A model generated the notes under the pieces. The model made no database searches and had not been told where the DNA came from. It was given only the letters and a program-made list of their open reading frames with translations. The position numbers and the translations under genes are program-made. Positions 17,534 through 27,302 of a DNA stretch of 64,000 nucleotides are shown piece by piece. Position 1 is the stretch's first letter. Each line of letters opens with the position of its first letter. The stretch covers positions 682,001 to 746,000 of the forward strand of contig NZ_WTUW01000009.1 in the NCBI RefSeq assembly GCF_009882915.1. The letters run 5' to 3'. The stretch comes from Sneathiella litorea (GTDB taxonomy: Bacteria; Pseudomonadota; Alphaproteobacteria; Sneathiellales; Sneathiellaceae).

Positions 17534-18922
17534 ATGAATATCGCAAGCATCAGTGTTCCGAAAACAGCCCAAACGTTATTATTAGTTGATTTGATTATTC
17601 TTGGGGCCGCCGTTGGAATTCTCACTAATTTCACGGCACCGTTCAATATTAGCGAGAGTTGGAATAAGAATAACAACACCCTGTTTACTCCTATCATGCC
17701 AATTCTTCCTGCGGTAATATATAGCGTTGTAATTTTGGCATTTTTATTTGTTATGGGTCTTTATCAGCGTGTCTACATTCATGGCACGAGACTCCTGAAA
17801 AGCGGGCTGACGGCAGGTTTGTTAATTTGGCTCTGTGCTGGATGGCCTATTGCCGGGGCCAGACTGCTCAATAGTGATATATCTACCCATGAATTCCTTA
17901 TTATACATGTGGTTCTGCTGGCGGTTCTGCTAGCTGCACGCCCTACCATTTGTTTTTATTACAATAGATTCGCCAGAAAGCGCCGCATTGCACTTGTAGG
18001 ATCAGAACCAAAATTATCGGTTTTTTCAGGAATGATTTCCAGAACTGTTCCTTCTGAATTCGTCATCGTACAAAGCAAACAGGTCAATTCTGTAGAAGAT
18101 AAAGATTACCTAAAAAGTATTCTCCACGATTTAAGCATGCGACCCGATATCGACCAAATTATTGTCGATCTACCATTTCAGGAATTTGAAATATTGAACG
18201 CCAATAACAAGCTGGTTCAGTTAAAAGGGAATCGTGAGGTACTAGTACCTATGTCCGCAGTCATAGAACAATGCGCGCGTTGGTCAGGGATCGAAGAAGC
18301 CGAGTATAATGTTGCTCATATTCGCCATGATCCAATAGCGCGCAGCGTCAAATACTGGGTTGAAACACTCATTGCACTTTGCGGGCTTATTTTTGTCCTG
18401 CCAATTATGATCAGCGTTGCGATCGCGATCAAACTTGATGATGGTGGCCCGATTTTCTATCGTCAAAAGCGTGTCGGCAGATTAAATCGCGTGTTTGTTG
18501 TTCTGAAATTTCGCTCAATGCTTCAAGATGCCGAAGCTGATGGGAAAGCCCGTTGGGCAACAATTGGCGACACACGAGTAACGCGGATTGGCCGCTTTAT
18601 CCGTATGACGCGTATCGATGAATTACCACAATTAATTAACATCATTCGCGGTGACATGGCTTTGGTTGGCCCCCGCCCTGAACGCCCCGAGATGGTGAGT
18701 GAAATTGAAGCACAAATTCCGGGATATAGCTTGCGCCATCGTGTCAGGCCAGGGTTAACAGGCTGGGCGCAAATCAATCTCCCATACAGCGCCAACATAG
18801 AAGAAACTATGCGTAAAACCCAGCTAGATATTTACTACATCAAGCATTGGTCTATTTGGCTTGATCTTGCAATTATTGCTCAAACTATCCGCATCGTTTT
18901 GTTCGCAGAGGGGGCGCGTTAG
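17534..18922 (+). CDS. Undecaprenyl-phosphate sugar phosphotransferase (initiating transferase)
   Basis: Membrane enzyme that starts repeat-unit synthesis by moving a sugar-1-phosphate to undecaprenyl phosphate, 462 aa. About four N-terminal helices and a Rossmann-like middle (RRIALVGSEPKLS at about 155) precede a membrane helix (about 275-300) and the C-terminal bacterial sugar transferase domain. Hallmarks are YRQKRVGRLNRVFVVLKFRSM, RMTRIDELPQLINIIRGDM, ALVGPRPERPEM and PGLTGWAQIN. This is the WbaP/WcaJ-type architecture. Ribosome site GGGGAGGGA precedes the ATG. The sugar added (Glc or Gal) cannot be told from sequence; a UDP-glucose epimerase gene lies later in the locus. Confidence 0.93.
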   Translation: MNIASISVPKTAQTLLLVDLIILGAAVGILTNFTAPFNISESWNKNNNTLFTPIMPILPAVIYSVVILAFLFVMGLYQRVYIHGTRLLKSGLTAGLLIWLCAGWPIAGARLLNSDISTHEFLIIHVVLLAVLLAARPTICFYYNRFARKRRIALVGSEPKLSVFSGMISRTVPSEFVIVQSKQVNSVEDKDYLKSILHDLSMRPDIDQIIVDLPFQEFEILNANNKLVQLKGNREVLVPMSAVIEQCARWSGIEEAEYNVAHIRHDPIARSVKYWVETLIALCGLIFVLPIMISVAIAIKLDDGGPIFYRQKRVGRLNRVFVVLKFRSMLQDAEADGKARWATIGDTRVTRIGRFIRMTRIDELPQLINIIRGDMALVGPRPERPEMVSEIEAQIPGYSLRHRVRPGLTGWAQINLPYSANIEETMRKTQLDIYYIKHWSIWLDLAIIAQTIRIVLFAEGAR

Positions 18923-19090
18923 AAAAGAGAAATGGGTAGAATTTAATGTCTCTAAGAATGGTTCTTCAATTGAATAATATACATTTTCAATGGCAACCAT
19001 TGTCATACTGCGTCACGAATTTAAGGACGAAATTCCGGAACCCTGTGCAACAGTTTATGTTAATAAACACTTGGCTTTGAACTGAATTAC

Positions 19091-20014
19091 ATGATTACTT
19101 TAAGTACCTTTCTATCCCGAACGAGGCTGAGCATCAAAATAGTGCTCAAGTATGCCTTGGCGCCTGTAGGTCTCCTGCTTCCTAGAAAAAAAGATGGTTT
19201 GAGGGTCCTGTTCTATCATCGAATTAATTCTTTTTCTTTCTCACAGCTTGGAATGGTTTCACGCGAGATAACTGTTCAAAAGTCAGCGTTTGAACGGCAA
19301 CTGGCCCATTTGGCTCAACAAGGCTACCGTTCAATAACGTTAACCGAATTTGAAGAAATGCTGACGGGACAACAACGCATGGATACAAAGACTGTGTTGA
19401 TCACGTTCGATGACGGTTATGCCGATAACCTTGAAATTGCGGCGCCGATACTGAAGAAATATGGATTTACGGCGGTAGTGTTTTTGGTGTCAGAAATGAT
19501 TGGGCGCAATAATTCCGTTTGGCCAATGGGAGACCCTCCAGAATTAGGCCAACTCATGAATGAAAAAGCTATCCGCCAATGGCTTGCAGAAGGTCATGAA
19601 ATTGGCTCTCATACTTGTTCTCATCCAGATTTGACAACACTCGGCAATAAGGAACTTACTCGTGAACTAGAGGCATCCCGCGACATGATAGAGAAAACGT
19701 TCAACATATCATGTAAATCGCTGGCTTATCCGGGTGGTGATGTAAATGAACGCGTTGCCGCGGCCGCGGAGAAAACAGGATACTCGTTGGGCTTCTCAAC
19801 ACGTTCCGGAGCAAACTGGAAAGACACCTCAAAATTGAGATTAATGCGCACCGAAGTGTCCGCGAGCGATCACCACGCCCTATTTTGTTTGAAATTGAAG
19901 GGGGTATATGACTGGCTGGGATTCCGCGATACCGTAAAGTACCGAAATACAATGCGCAGAATAAACAGTCTATTTGCCCGCCACGGCCAAGCTAAAGACA
20001 GTACGGCGACATGA
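19091..20014 (+). CDS. Polysaccharide deacetylase (NodB-homology family)
   Basis: 307 aa. NodB-type carbohydrate esterase 4 motifs are visible: LITFDDGYADN (catalytic and metal Asp at about 111-112), GSHTCSHPDLTTL (metal His pair at about 173 and 177) and SLAYPGGDVNERV. The upstream segment RVLFYHRIN is common in this subgroup. A hydrophobic patch near residues 15-33 (IKIVLKYALAPVGLLL) may anchor it to the membrane. Its stop overlaps the start of the next glycosyltransferase by 4 bases. It probably removes acetyl groups from a sugar of the exopolymer or its precursor. The exact substrate is unknown. Confidence 0.88.
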   Translation: MITLSTFLSRTRLSIKIVLKYALAPVGLLLPRKKDGLRVLFYHRINSFSFSQLGMVSREITVQKSAFERQLAHLAQQGYRSITLTEFEEMLTGQQRMDTKTVLITFDDGYADNLEIAAPILKKYGFTAVVFLVSEMIGRNNSVWPMGDPPELGQLMNEKAIRQWLAEGHEIGSHTCSHPDLTTLGNKELTRELEASRDMIEKTFNISCKSLAYPGGDVNERVAAAAEKTGYSLGFSTRSGANWKDTSKLRLMRTEVSASDHHALFCLKLKGVYDWLGFRDTVKYRNTMRRINSLFARHGQAKDSTAT

Positions 20015-21204
20015 TTACGCACGAAATTCCAGCTAATAATACCATTCGCCTGGCCATGCTTGTAACGCGCATGGATATTGGCGGTGTCCCAGATCATATT
20101 ATGACATTGCTTGATGGTTTTGGCCGCAACATCGACGTTACGCTTATCACCGACAGTATTCATGCAGATCATCTAGCAGATATAGAAAATTCTGGCGTTA
20201 AGGTTCATCTATTACAAATGAAACGGCTAGTCAGTGTAAAATCGGACCTGAAAGCATTAAAAAACCTACGCCGTATATTGAAAGATGGCCAATTCAATAT
20301 TCTACACACACATATGTCCAAAGCCGCTTTACTGGGTGCCATTGTCGGCACTTTTTCCCGGGATATTATTGTTGTTAATACGGCTCATAATCTTGGCTTT
20401 ATCGCTATACCGCAATATTGGAAGAAGGCCGTCTTCTGGGCCTATGACAAAATTATCAGCGCACTTGGCTTTGATGCGATAATTACAGTATCGCAAATGG
20501 TCGCGAACAAAATCATCCGGGCCAAAGTCGCACCGGGAAACCGTGTTCATGTTATTACCAATGGTATCCGGCTTCAGGAGTTTAAAGCCAGCGCCAAAAA
20601 GGAAACAGAATTTCGGCGCGAAATTCTTGGTAATGCCGAAGGAGTCATTATTGTTTGTGTTGCGCGCCTGGTATGGTTTAAAGGCATTGATACCCTCATT
20701 AATGCCTTTAGCCGAGTTTTAAAAGAACACCCCAGCGCCCGGCTTGCCATCATCGGCGACGGTGAACTGCGCGATACTCTAATGGCACAAACCAGACAGC
20801 TTGGTATCGAGGAATTCATACATTTCTGCGGGGAGAGGCGCGATATTCCGGCCATTCTAAGCGCCTCCGATCTTTTCGTGCTTTCTTCAGTTTCAGAAGG
20901 ATTACCCATTTCCCTGCTTGAGGCAATGGCTGCGCAATTACCAATTGTTGCGACAGATGTGGGTGGTATTTCCGAATTAATCTTGCACGGTGATACCGGG
21001 TATCTGGTTCCTGCCCGTGACCCTGTAAAATTAGCCAAGAATATTTCAGATTTACTTAGCGACCCTAACGCCCGTAGAACACTCGGCAAAGCTGGCTATA
21101 ATCGCCTTTGTACTGAGTTCACTCAAGATGCAATGGTGATGCGGACTGAAGCGCTTTATCAGCAGTTGTTGGAAGGTACAACCGGGGAGTTTGTCAATGT
21201 CTGA
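20011..21204 (+). CDS. Glycosyltransferase family 4
   Basis: Cytoplasmic GT-B retaining glycosyltransferase, 397 aa. The N-terminal domain begins IRLAMLVTRMDIGGVPDHIMTLL and includes ILHTHMSKAALLGAIVG. The C-terminal GT1/GT4 domain shows VARLVWFKGIDTLINAF, LAIIGDGELRD and the nucleotide-sugar motif LFVLSSVSEGLPISLLEAMA (E-x7-E). It overlaps the deacetylase before and the GNAT gene after, so this is a tightly coupled operon. Donor and acceptor sugars are unknown. Confidence 0.92.
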   Translation: MITHEIPANNTIRLAMLVTRMDIGGVPDHIMTLLDGFGRNIDVTLITDSIHADHLADIENSGVKVHLLQMKRLVSVKSDLKALKNLRRILKDGQFNILHTHMSKAALLGAIVGTFSRDIIVVNTAHNLGFIAIPQYWKKAVFWAYDKIISALGFDAIITVSQMVANKIIRAKVAPGNRVHVITNGIRLQEFKASAKKETEFRREILGNAEGVIIVCVARLVWFKGIDTLINAFSRVLKEHPSARLAIIGDGELRDTLMAQTRQLGIEEFIHFCGERRDIPAILSASDLFVLSSVSEGLPISLLEAMAAQLPIVATDVGGISELILHGDTGYLVPARDPVKLAKNISDLLSDPNARRTLGKAGYNRLCTEFTQDAMVMRTEALYQQLLEGTTGEFVNV

Positions 21205-22276
21205 ACGTCCCTACCGCCCCGGCGAAGATGATAAAGCTGTACTCAAGCTAAGAGCAAAAGTGTGGGGTGCCGATCATTCACATACAGATGAATCATTCTT
21301 TAAATGGCTTTTCCAGGACTGCCCATTTGGTATGGGAAGCGGCGTCGTTTCCATACATGACGATGTAGTCGTTGGTTTTGCCGGGTTAATCCTCAGGCCT
21401 GCGCAGATAGGAACGCAGACCTTGCTCGGATGCCAAGGGGTCGATTTCATGGTGGATCCAGACACCACAAGTAATTTGAGCCGCGTCCCATTTCGAATTA
21501 TAAAAGCGCATTCCCAGCGCACTAAAGATCTCGGTGCCGATTTCGCGGTCAGCTTTCCAAACGACAGCTCCGTTCGTTTGCAAACCTCCAAGCATTTTGG
21601 TTATCAAATTTTGTTTAAACCTCAAATGTTTGTAAGACCCCTGCCCTGCTTTCGCTTTTCCAGCGAAAACGATGACAGTTTACCTACTCAACTCCTAAAG
21701 ACTTCTGCCGCACGATTGACCTCAGTATATTCATCTGTGCGATCCTGGCGGCGAAGCAAAGATATTACCTTAGAAGATCTAGATCATTTTGATGATCGAT
21801 TTGATGAGCTAAATACAACCATCATGAGCGATGGAAAGTTACACTTGGATCGTGGTTCCCGATATTTGAATTGGCGATATACTCAACATCCGATTTACCA
21901 ATATAAAATTCTGGCCGCGTCGTCAGCCAATCAGCTGTTAGGCTACATAGTCGTCAGTCCAAGACAAGTCTTTGGTACCCTTGCTGGCTTGATCTGTGAG
22001 CTATCTGTAGCAGGAAACGAAATCGCAATCTCAGAACAACTTATCAATGCAGCCGCAAAAGTTGCTCAGGAGAGTAAAATATCAATCCTTGTGGATCAAC
22101 AGCATCCAAACAGTCCTTATTCGGATGCGTTAGTACGATGCGGTTTCATAAAAGTACCTCAACGGTTTAATCCCAAACAATTCCGAATGGTTGCCCGCGA
22201 AATAACATCAGCTGGCCATACAGCAATGGAACCTCACGTCTGGAGCTTTTCCTGGGGGGACATGGATGTCGTATGA
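21197..22276 (+). CDS. GNAT-fold acyltransferase-like protein
   Basis: 359 aa. ATG 21197 is chosen because GGGGAG lies 7 bases upstream; it overlaps the preceding stop by 8 bases. The N-terminal half has the GNAT pattern: RPYRPGEDDKAVLKLRAKVWG, then VVSIHDDVVVGFAGLI and a beta4-like VDFMVDPDTTSNLSRV. The second half resembles a second acetyltransferase-like domain (LLGYIVVSPRQVFGTLAGLICELSV). Such tandem GNAT proteins are frequent in polysaccharide loci and may acylate a sugar or amino group. No catalytic residue is obvious and the acyl donor is not known. Confidence 0.75.
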   Translation: MSERPYRPGEDDKAVLKLRAKVWGADHSHTDESFFKWLFQDCPFGMGSGVVSIHDDVVVGFAGLILRPAQIGTQTLLGCQGVDFMVDPDTTSNLSRVPFRIIKAHSQRTKDLGADFAVSFPNDSSVRLQTSKHFGYQILFKPQMFVRPLPCFRFSSENDDSLPTQLLKTSAARLTSVYSSVRSWRRSKDITLEDLDHFDDRFDELNTTIMSDGKLHLDRGSRYLNWRYTQHPIYQYKILAASSANQLLGYIVVSPRQVFGTLAGLICELSVAGNEIAISEQLINAAAKVAQESKISILVDQQHPNSPYSDALVRCGFIKVPQRFNPKQFRMVAREITSAGHTAMEPHVWSFSWGDMDVV

Positions 22277-23006
22277 ACAAGTAGATATCAAGCATTGTGA
22301 TGGCAAGGGTCTTTGCAATCTTGATTATGTCGAACAGTATGCTGAAATTCTTCAAAACCAACTGCCTAAAAAATTTTCCAGATTTGGGTCGTTCTTTGCG
22401 GGAACACAACGATTAAGAACACTTGCGTCGGTTCTGCAAAGATACATAAAAGGCCATGGGTTGGATGTGCTGAATGTCGGATGCGGCCCTTTTGCGACAG
22501 AACTGTTTGTTGAATCCCTGCAATTTCAGAAAATACAATCACTCGATTACACTCCTGAATTTGCCCCTATCCATCAAATTTTACAAGAAGAAGGCTACAT
22601 CAAAAATACTTCTTTCCAACAAGGAGATGCCAAGGCAATAGAGTTCCCGGAAAGCAGTTTCGACTTAATGATCATACATGACGTTTTCTTCGAAGAAGCG
22701 CTTGAAATGAACAGCCTGATTTTAAGACTCCGCCCTTTCTTGAAGCCAGACGGATATATTTATTTTGATTTTATTAACTCTAGAACACATTGGATCTGGC
22801 GCCTTTTAGGTAAACGAGATCAGTTCCGACGCTATGATCCGGCGTCCGTCAAAGAATTTCTCAACAAGGCCGGTTTTAAAATTATTGCCTTCCAGCCGAC
22901 ACATGGTGCCAGCGCATTATCCGTACGCTTCCTGCACTGGGCACTATGGACGTTCTTTAGAGCAAGTAACAATTATTCAGTGCTGATACAGGGTAAGAAT
23001 GTCTAA
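22266..23006 (+). CDS. SAM-dependent methyltransferase
   Basis: Class I methyltransferase, 246 aa. Motif I reads LDVLNVGCGPFATELF (about 67-82) and the acidic loop follows at IQSLDYTPEFAP. DAKAIEFPESSFDLMIIHDVFFEEAL is the motif II/III region and LRPFLKPDGYIYFDFIN the following strand. It overlaps the preceding GNAT gene by 11 bases and its stop shares a base with the next start (TAATG), showing a coupled operon. Probably methylates a sugar hydroxyl or carboxyl of the repeat unit. Confidence 0.87.
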   Translation: MSYEQVDIKHCDGKGLCNLDYVEQYAEILQNQLPKKFSRFGSFFAGTQRLRTLASVLQRYIKGHGLDVLNVGCGPFATELFVESLQFQKIQSLDYTPEFAPIHQILQEEGYIKNTSFQQGDAKAIEFPESSFDLMIIHDVFFEEALEMNSLILRLRPFLKPDGYIYFDFINSRTHWIWRLLGKRDQFRRYDPASVKEFLNKAGFKIIAFQPTHGASALSVRFLHWALWTFFRASNNYSVLIQGKNV

Positions 23007-23998
23007 TGACAAATAGAATTGAGACCGTTTCGGTGATAATCCCGAACTGGAATGGCGAACACCTGTTACGGCTCTGCTTAGACAGCCTTCGAAAACAGAC
23101 ATTTCAAGATTTCATTGTATATATCGTCGATAACGGTTCCATCGATCAATCCATTCACCTGTTAGAGGATGAATATCCTGAAGTAGTGGTATTACGGCAT
23201 TGTGAGAATCTAGGGTTTTCCGCAGCTATAAACACCGGAATCGAAAATTCCCGTGGCGTATATATTGCAGCATTGAATAATGATACGGAGGCCCATCCAG
23301 CATGGCTTGAAACGATCGTTACTGCCATGGATACACGCACCGACGCAGGCTTCTGTGCATCGCAACTTATGGATTTCAAAAGCCGTGATAAAATAGATTC
23401 ACTTGGTGATGGGTATTATCCGTTTGGAGTTTCATTCAAAATCGGAAGTGGGCGTCTAAATAATGTACATGAAATAACAGAAGTTCAAAGTGCCTGTGCC
23501 GCAGCTTCCGTTTACCGCCGCGAAATGTTAGAAAAAATTGGCCTCTTCGATACGGATTTCTTTGCCTATATGGAAGATATCGATCTTGGCCTTAGAGCCC
23601 AAATGGCTGGATATTCATGTATTTTTGTGCCAGGCGCTATTGTTTATCATATGGGTAGCGCTTCTTCCGGCGGCAAGGCTTCAGCATTTTCTGTTCGGCT
23701 TACAACCCGCAATACTTATAGAGTTATCCTGAAAAATGTGCCCGCAGTGTTAATCCCTGTTTATTTGGTCTGTACATTTGGAGCACAAATGGTTGCTCTC
23801 CTTATGAGCCTTATTGTAGGAAAGCCGCGGTCTCTTCGCGATCATCGAGCTGCATTTTTTTCAGGACTATTCGCAGCTCTAAAAGAGGCCGGGGACAGTA
23901 TTAGAAAACGCAGGGCTCTTGCGACACTCCGATCGGAAACGGCAAGTCAATTCATTGCAACAACTATCCGTTCAATTCGCCTTAATCGATCGCTCTGA
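23006..23998 (+). CDS. Glycosyltransferase family 2
   Basis: Inverting GT-A glycosyltransferase, 330 aa, of the rhamnosyltransferase-like WbbL group. The N-terminus has VSVIIPNWNGEHLLRLCLDSL and IVDNGSIDQSIHLL, then the DxD-type metal site in AALNNDTEAHPAW and the acceptor-side motif FFAYMEDIDLGLRAQMAGY. The C-terminal part has a hydrophobic pair (about 245-275) that may associate with the membrane. It is the last gene of the overlapping rightward operon. Donor sugar unknown. Confidence 0.92.
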   Translation: MTNRIETVSVIIPNWNGEHLLRLCLDSLRKQTFQDFIVYIVDNGSIDQSIHLLEDEYPEVVVLRHCENLGFSAAINTGIENSRGVYIAALNNDTEAHPAWLETIVTAMDTRTDAGFCASQLMDFKSRDKIDSLGDGYYPFGVSFKIGSGRLNNVHEITEVQSACAAASVYRREMLEKIGLFDTDFFAYMEDIDLGLRAQMAGYSCIFVPGAIVYHMGSASSGGKASAFSVRLTTRNTYRVILKNVPAVLIPVYLVCTFGAQMVALLMSLIVGKPRSLRDHRAAFFSGLFAALKEAGDSIRKRRALATLRSETASQFIATTIRSIRLNRSL

Positions 23999-24110
23999 TT
24001 TTGCTTAATTTAAGGTTTTATTAATAATTTCGTGCAACCCTCTCTCACGTGACTATATACAAGCATCAGAAATGAACCCGCATACCATTTGGGTCAAGAG
24101 AGGGCAGATA

Positions 24111-24305
24111 GTGCATAGTACCAGTGGCTTACAAAAAACACGATTTCAGAGCAAACCCGTGATTGCCAATGAGAGTACATTGCATGACATCAGCAATCAT
24201 CAGAAAGACATAGAGCCTGTTAGCTGGCGCGTGAGTATACTGCTTATTACTACGGTCTGCGCTCTGTCTTGGGCATGCATTTTCGCGCTATGGCAAGCTA
24301 TCTGA
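24111..24305 (+). CDS. Small single-pass membrane protein
   Basis: 64 aa from GTG, which is favoured by AGAGAGGG six bases upstream; an in-frame ATG at 24072 would add 13 residues but lacks a ribosome site. A polar N-terminal 40 residues precede one hydrophobic helix at the extreme C-terminus (VSILLITTVCALSWACIFALW). Tail-anchored mini-proteins of this layout occur in exopolysaccharide loci of alphaproteobacteria, function unknown. It lies between the rightward glycosyltransferase operon and the leftward flippase gene. It is likely real because of the ribosome site and the well-formed helix. Confidence 0.5.
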   Translation: MHSTSGLQKTRFQSKPVIANESTLHDISNHQKDIEPVSWRVSILLITTVCALSWACIFALWQAI

Positions 24306-24326
24306 AAAACGCAGAAATCTCTTCCG

Positions 24327-25766
24327 TCATGTCTCGAAATTAAGAGTTCTATACCTTTCCGGCATTAACCGCCGGATAATGACAATTGAGACAAAGTAAG
24401 CTCCAAGAGCAAAGGGAAGCTTGGCGGCCTCCGATTCTAACGGCGCAATTACAAAAATTAAAACTATCACCAGCGCACCTACAACAGGAGCGACCAAGGC
24501 CATCCCAACTTGATCAGCATTCACGAAATTCTTGATGGTGAAAATAGTTGAAGCCACCGCCGCAACCCCCATAAATGCGAGAAAACTATACGCAGCCCCC
24601 CACAGGCCAAAACTACCTTGAAGAACCATGTTGATAGCAATTTGAAGGATCGCGAGTGCGGTTAGTAAGATGAGGGGCTTGGTCTGTTTTATTGCGCCAA
24701 ACAGGACGAAGGTATTTAGCAGATAGAGACACGCCGCCGGATAACCTACAAAAAGCAACTGCAATAAGGGAACTAGCTGTTCAAAATCCCGGTCTGGCAG
24801 CACCCATATGACAGTCGATGCAAGACCATATGCCAGGGTAGCACAAGGTACTGCTATTAGCAGCAAGGCTTGTATACCAGATGCATATAAAGTCGTCAGG
24901 ACTTCACGCGGCCGTGCGTGGGCAATTGAAAAACGTGGTGCGAGCACGGTTCCAAATACAATTGGCAGCAATAAAGAAGCCTCAACAATTTTTGTTCCCA
25001 TGCCATAAATCGCGAGATCCTCAGCCGAACCAAAATACCCAAGCAACAGAAACTCCGCCCGTACCGCCAGCATAATGATCAATGCGGAGCAGAGGTAAGG
25101 AAAGGCGGGCTTTAGCAACTTAATGAAAGATTGCAGTTTGCTTCGGGGGAATGGCAATACACCGAGCCGTAAAACACCCCGTAACATCAGCATACAATAA
25201 AAGAGATTAGAAACTGAGAAAACGAACGCAATCGCAAATGTCGAACCATCCGCCAATATTACAAGTGCGCCGCTCACAATTTGTGCAACGCTGAGCGCCA
25301 CATGCGCAAATGAAATTAGAGAAAATTTCTGGTGCGCCTGCATGATATTTTCAAAAAACATCGATGGCGCAGTAAAAAACACCGCCAGAAAAACGATCAG
25401 GAAAACGATGCCATCGTCATCAAAATCGCCCCACATTAAGATGGCATAGACCACAAATGCGTAGGTGCAAGTTGCCGCTAATAATTTAAATGGAAGAAGA
25501 ATACCAATGAACCAACTTGTCTTTTCAGGGTATTTCGATATCTCTCGCATTGCATATCGCGAAAGCCCTAAATCTATAATGATATCAAGGAACACCACAA
25601 CTGTTAGGGCGAAGTTTAGTATACCGAATTCAGCGGTGGGCAGGTTTCGGGCAAGCATGATGAAAAACAAAAAGTTAAGCGCCCGCGCCCCTAGTTGCGA
25701 GCCAAGGTAAACCGCACTGGCGCGTGCAACCTGGATCCTTCCCCCTACTGTTTTGGATGAATTCAT
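24327..25766 (-). CDS. Polysaccharide flippase (Wzx/MATE-like)
   Basis: Inner-membrane transporter of the polysaccharide biosynthesis/MVF superfamily, about 479 aa, with some 12-14 hydrophobic helices. The start region SAVYLGSQLGARALNFLFFIMLARNLPTAEFGILNFALTV shows the family pattern, including the charged LPTAEFG turn. Expected to flip undecaprenyl-linked repeat units to the periplasm for the Wzy-like protein in this locus. ATG at MNSSK is used; a TTG two codons upstream is possible, and neither has a strong ribosome site. It is followed on the same strand by nothing within 300 bases and preceded by a glycosyltransferase gene 46 bases upstream. Confidence 0.88.
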   Translation of the reverse strand: MNSSKTVGGRIQVARASAVYLGSQLGARALNFLFFIMLARNLPTAEFGILNFALTVVVFLDIIIDLGLSRYAMREISKYPEKTSWFIGILLPFKLLAATCTYAFVVYAILMWGDFDDDGIVFLIVFLAVFFTAPSMFFENIMQAHQKFSLISFAHVALSVAQIVSGALVILADGSTFAIAFVFSVSNLFYCMLMLRGVLRLGVLPFPRSKLQSFIKLLKPAFPYLCSALIIMLAVRAEFLLLGYFGSAEDLAIYGMGTKIVEASLLLPIVFGTVLAPRFSIAHARPREVLTTLYASGIQALLLIAVPCATLAYGLASTVIWVLPDRDFEQLVPLLQLLFVGYPAACLYLLNTFVLFGAIKQTKPLILLTALAILQIAINMVLQGSFGLWGAAYSFLAFMGVAAVASTIFTIKNFVNADQVGMALVAPVVGALVIVLIFVIAPLESEAAKLPFALGAYFVSIVIIRRLMPERYRTLNFET

Positions 25767-25812
25767 GACCAAGTGGCTATTTTTATCGATAGGTGCTGCC
25801 TCGCCGCGAAGG

Positions 25813-26892
25813 TCATCTTTTTGCTGTCTCCGTCAATATCTTAAACAACACTGGGGCTGTCACCTCAAGCGAGTAGTGTTCTATTGCTCTTTTACGGCCA
25901 CAATCGGCCATTCTTTTGCGTAGCAAATCATCCTCAATGAGCATCGCAATTCGACTTTCCCATTGCGACTGGGTATCAGCAAGAAACCCAGTCTTACCGT
26001 CTTGAACTATTTCGTTATTTGCCCCGACGGGACTGGCAACAAGCGCGACAGCACAACTCATATACTGTATGAGTTTAAAGCCACATTTCCCCCGTGTTTC
26101 CTCATCATCTGTTAGTGGCATTATACCAATATCAAATTCCGAAATATCCTTAGTTTCTCGCGCCAGAGACCAGTCTCGTATTTCGATAGGCAGGTTTTGT
26201 GTATCAAAAGGCTCAACCCCAACAAAAACCATGCGAAGTTGCTTAAAGCGTGTGCAGAGCCGCTTAAACACCGGCATTAAGTCCGCTACATAATGAGACC
26301 CTCTCGGCGTGCCTATCCATCCTAGAGTTATATACCCGTTATCGTCTTTACGTCTTGGATGATATAAATTGTGATCTACGACGGTTGGCAACACTTCAAC
26401 GCGTGCATCCGATCGACAATGCTCCGTCGCATATCTGGCGAGATAAGAGCTTCCCGCGATAATCGTGTCTGCGGATCCAATAATCTTGGCTGTTTTCCTG
26501 AAGTCCCGAAGGCGATCTATCGGGTTTCTGTATGCAAGTGACTTCGTGTAGATTGCATCATCAAAATCAAAGATCATTCGACCACAAAATTTTTGCAATG
26601 CCAGTTCCACAAAGGGAGGCCCAAGCGCAAACGCCTCACGAAGGATGAATATCGCATCATAATTTGAAGCCTTAATGATATCTACCATCCGCGCCGCTAA
26701 GCCGCGTAAAGTAAGCGCAACTTTCGCACTTATTCTGCCAGTAGCATAAAGCGTATGAACCTGTTTAGACGATACAAAGGGCCGAATATCGCACTGTATT
26801 CCGCGCTCCCTTAAGTACGGAATATACTGATAAACTCTAAATCGACTAGACGGCCCCTCAATTGGATGGGGTAGAATGAATAGAACACGCAT
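25813..26892 (-). CDS. Glycosyltransferase (GT-B, family 4-like)
   Basis: 359 aa. Begins MRVLFILPHPIEGPSSRFRVYQYIPYLRERG, typical of a GT4 subgroup in polysaccharide loci. It continues with FDFDDAIYTKSLAY and a C-terminal domain with LGWIGTPRGSHYVADL, FDIGIMPLTDDEETRGKCGFKLIQYMSCA (the nucleotide-sugar binding segment with a conserved Glu/Lys) and VGANNEIVQDGKTGFL. It is co-oriented with the flippase 46 bases downstream. Donor and acceptor unknown. Confidence 0.88.
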   Translation of the reverse strand: MRVLFILPHPIEGPSSRFRVYQYIPYLRERGIQCDIRPFVSSKQVHTLYATGRISAKVALTLRGLAARMVDIIKASNYDAIFILREAFALGPPFVELALQKFCGRMIFDFDDAIYTKSLAYRNPIDRLRDFRKTAKIIGSADTIIAGSSYLARYATEHCRSDARVEVLPTVVDHNLYHPRRKDDNGYITLGWIGTPRGSHYVADLMPVFKRLCTRFKQLRMVFVGVEPFDTQNLPIEIRDWSLARETKDISEFDIGIMPLTDDEETRGKCGFKLIQYMSCAVALVASPVGANNEIVQDGKTGFLADTQSQWESRIAMLIEDDLLRKRMADCGRKRAIEHYSLEVTAPVLFKILTETAKR

Positions 26893-27302
26893 TGGCGCTC
26901 CCGAATATTTTGTTCGACCAAATAGTCACGTGCGATCTCACCGTTTACCGTCCACTCTGCACATTCGATACATTGAATACCGCCGTGGAAAAGAAATTTC
27001 TTATCATATTCAAGTTTACGAGCACCGAACAAACGCTCCGATATAAAAGAATCAACTTTACCTATAGTTACAATACTTCGCAAGGCAGGCAATTCAGGGA
27101 ATGATTGTGAAGTTTCCGTCAAGTAAAACTGGCACAAGCACTAAAGGTGCGCGACTATAGAATATAACTTAGCGTTGTTAATTATACATTGTATTAACAT
27201 TATGTGTTGATTAAAATGAGTAAGTATAAGGTAACAATTGCAAAAAAAGGAATATTCCATACCTTTTTTACACAATTCAATAATACTATCAGGGGATGCT
27301 AA
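26893..27302. other. Divergent intergenic region before the epimerase gene
   Basis: About 410 bases between the leftward glycosyltransferase and the rightward epimerase. The right half is AT-rich, and at 27241-27270 A7GG and CC-T6 flank a small palindrome (GGAATATTCC), possibly an operator or weak terminator. Short ORFs on both strands lack ribosome sites and family features. TATCAGGGG just before 27303 is the epimerase ribosome site. Confidence 0.4.

Noticed and set aside
27241-27270. Terminator hairpin upstream of galE
   Set aside because: A/T-only arms beyond two G-C pairs and an 11-base loop make it too weak, and there is no upstream gene on that strand to terminate.
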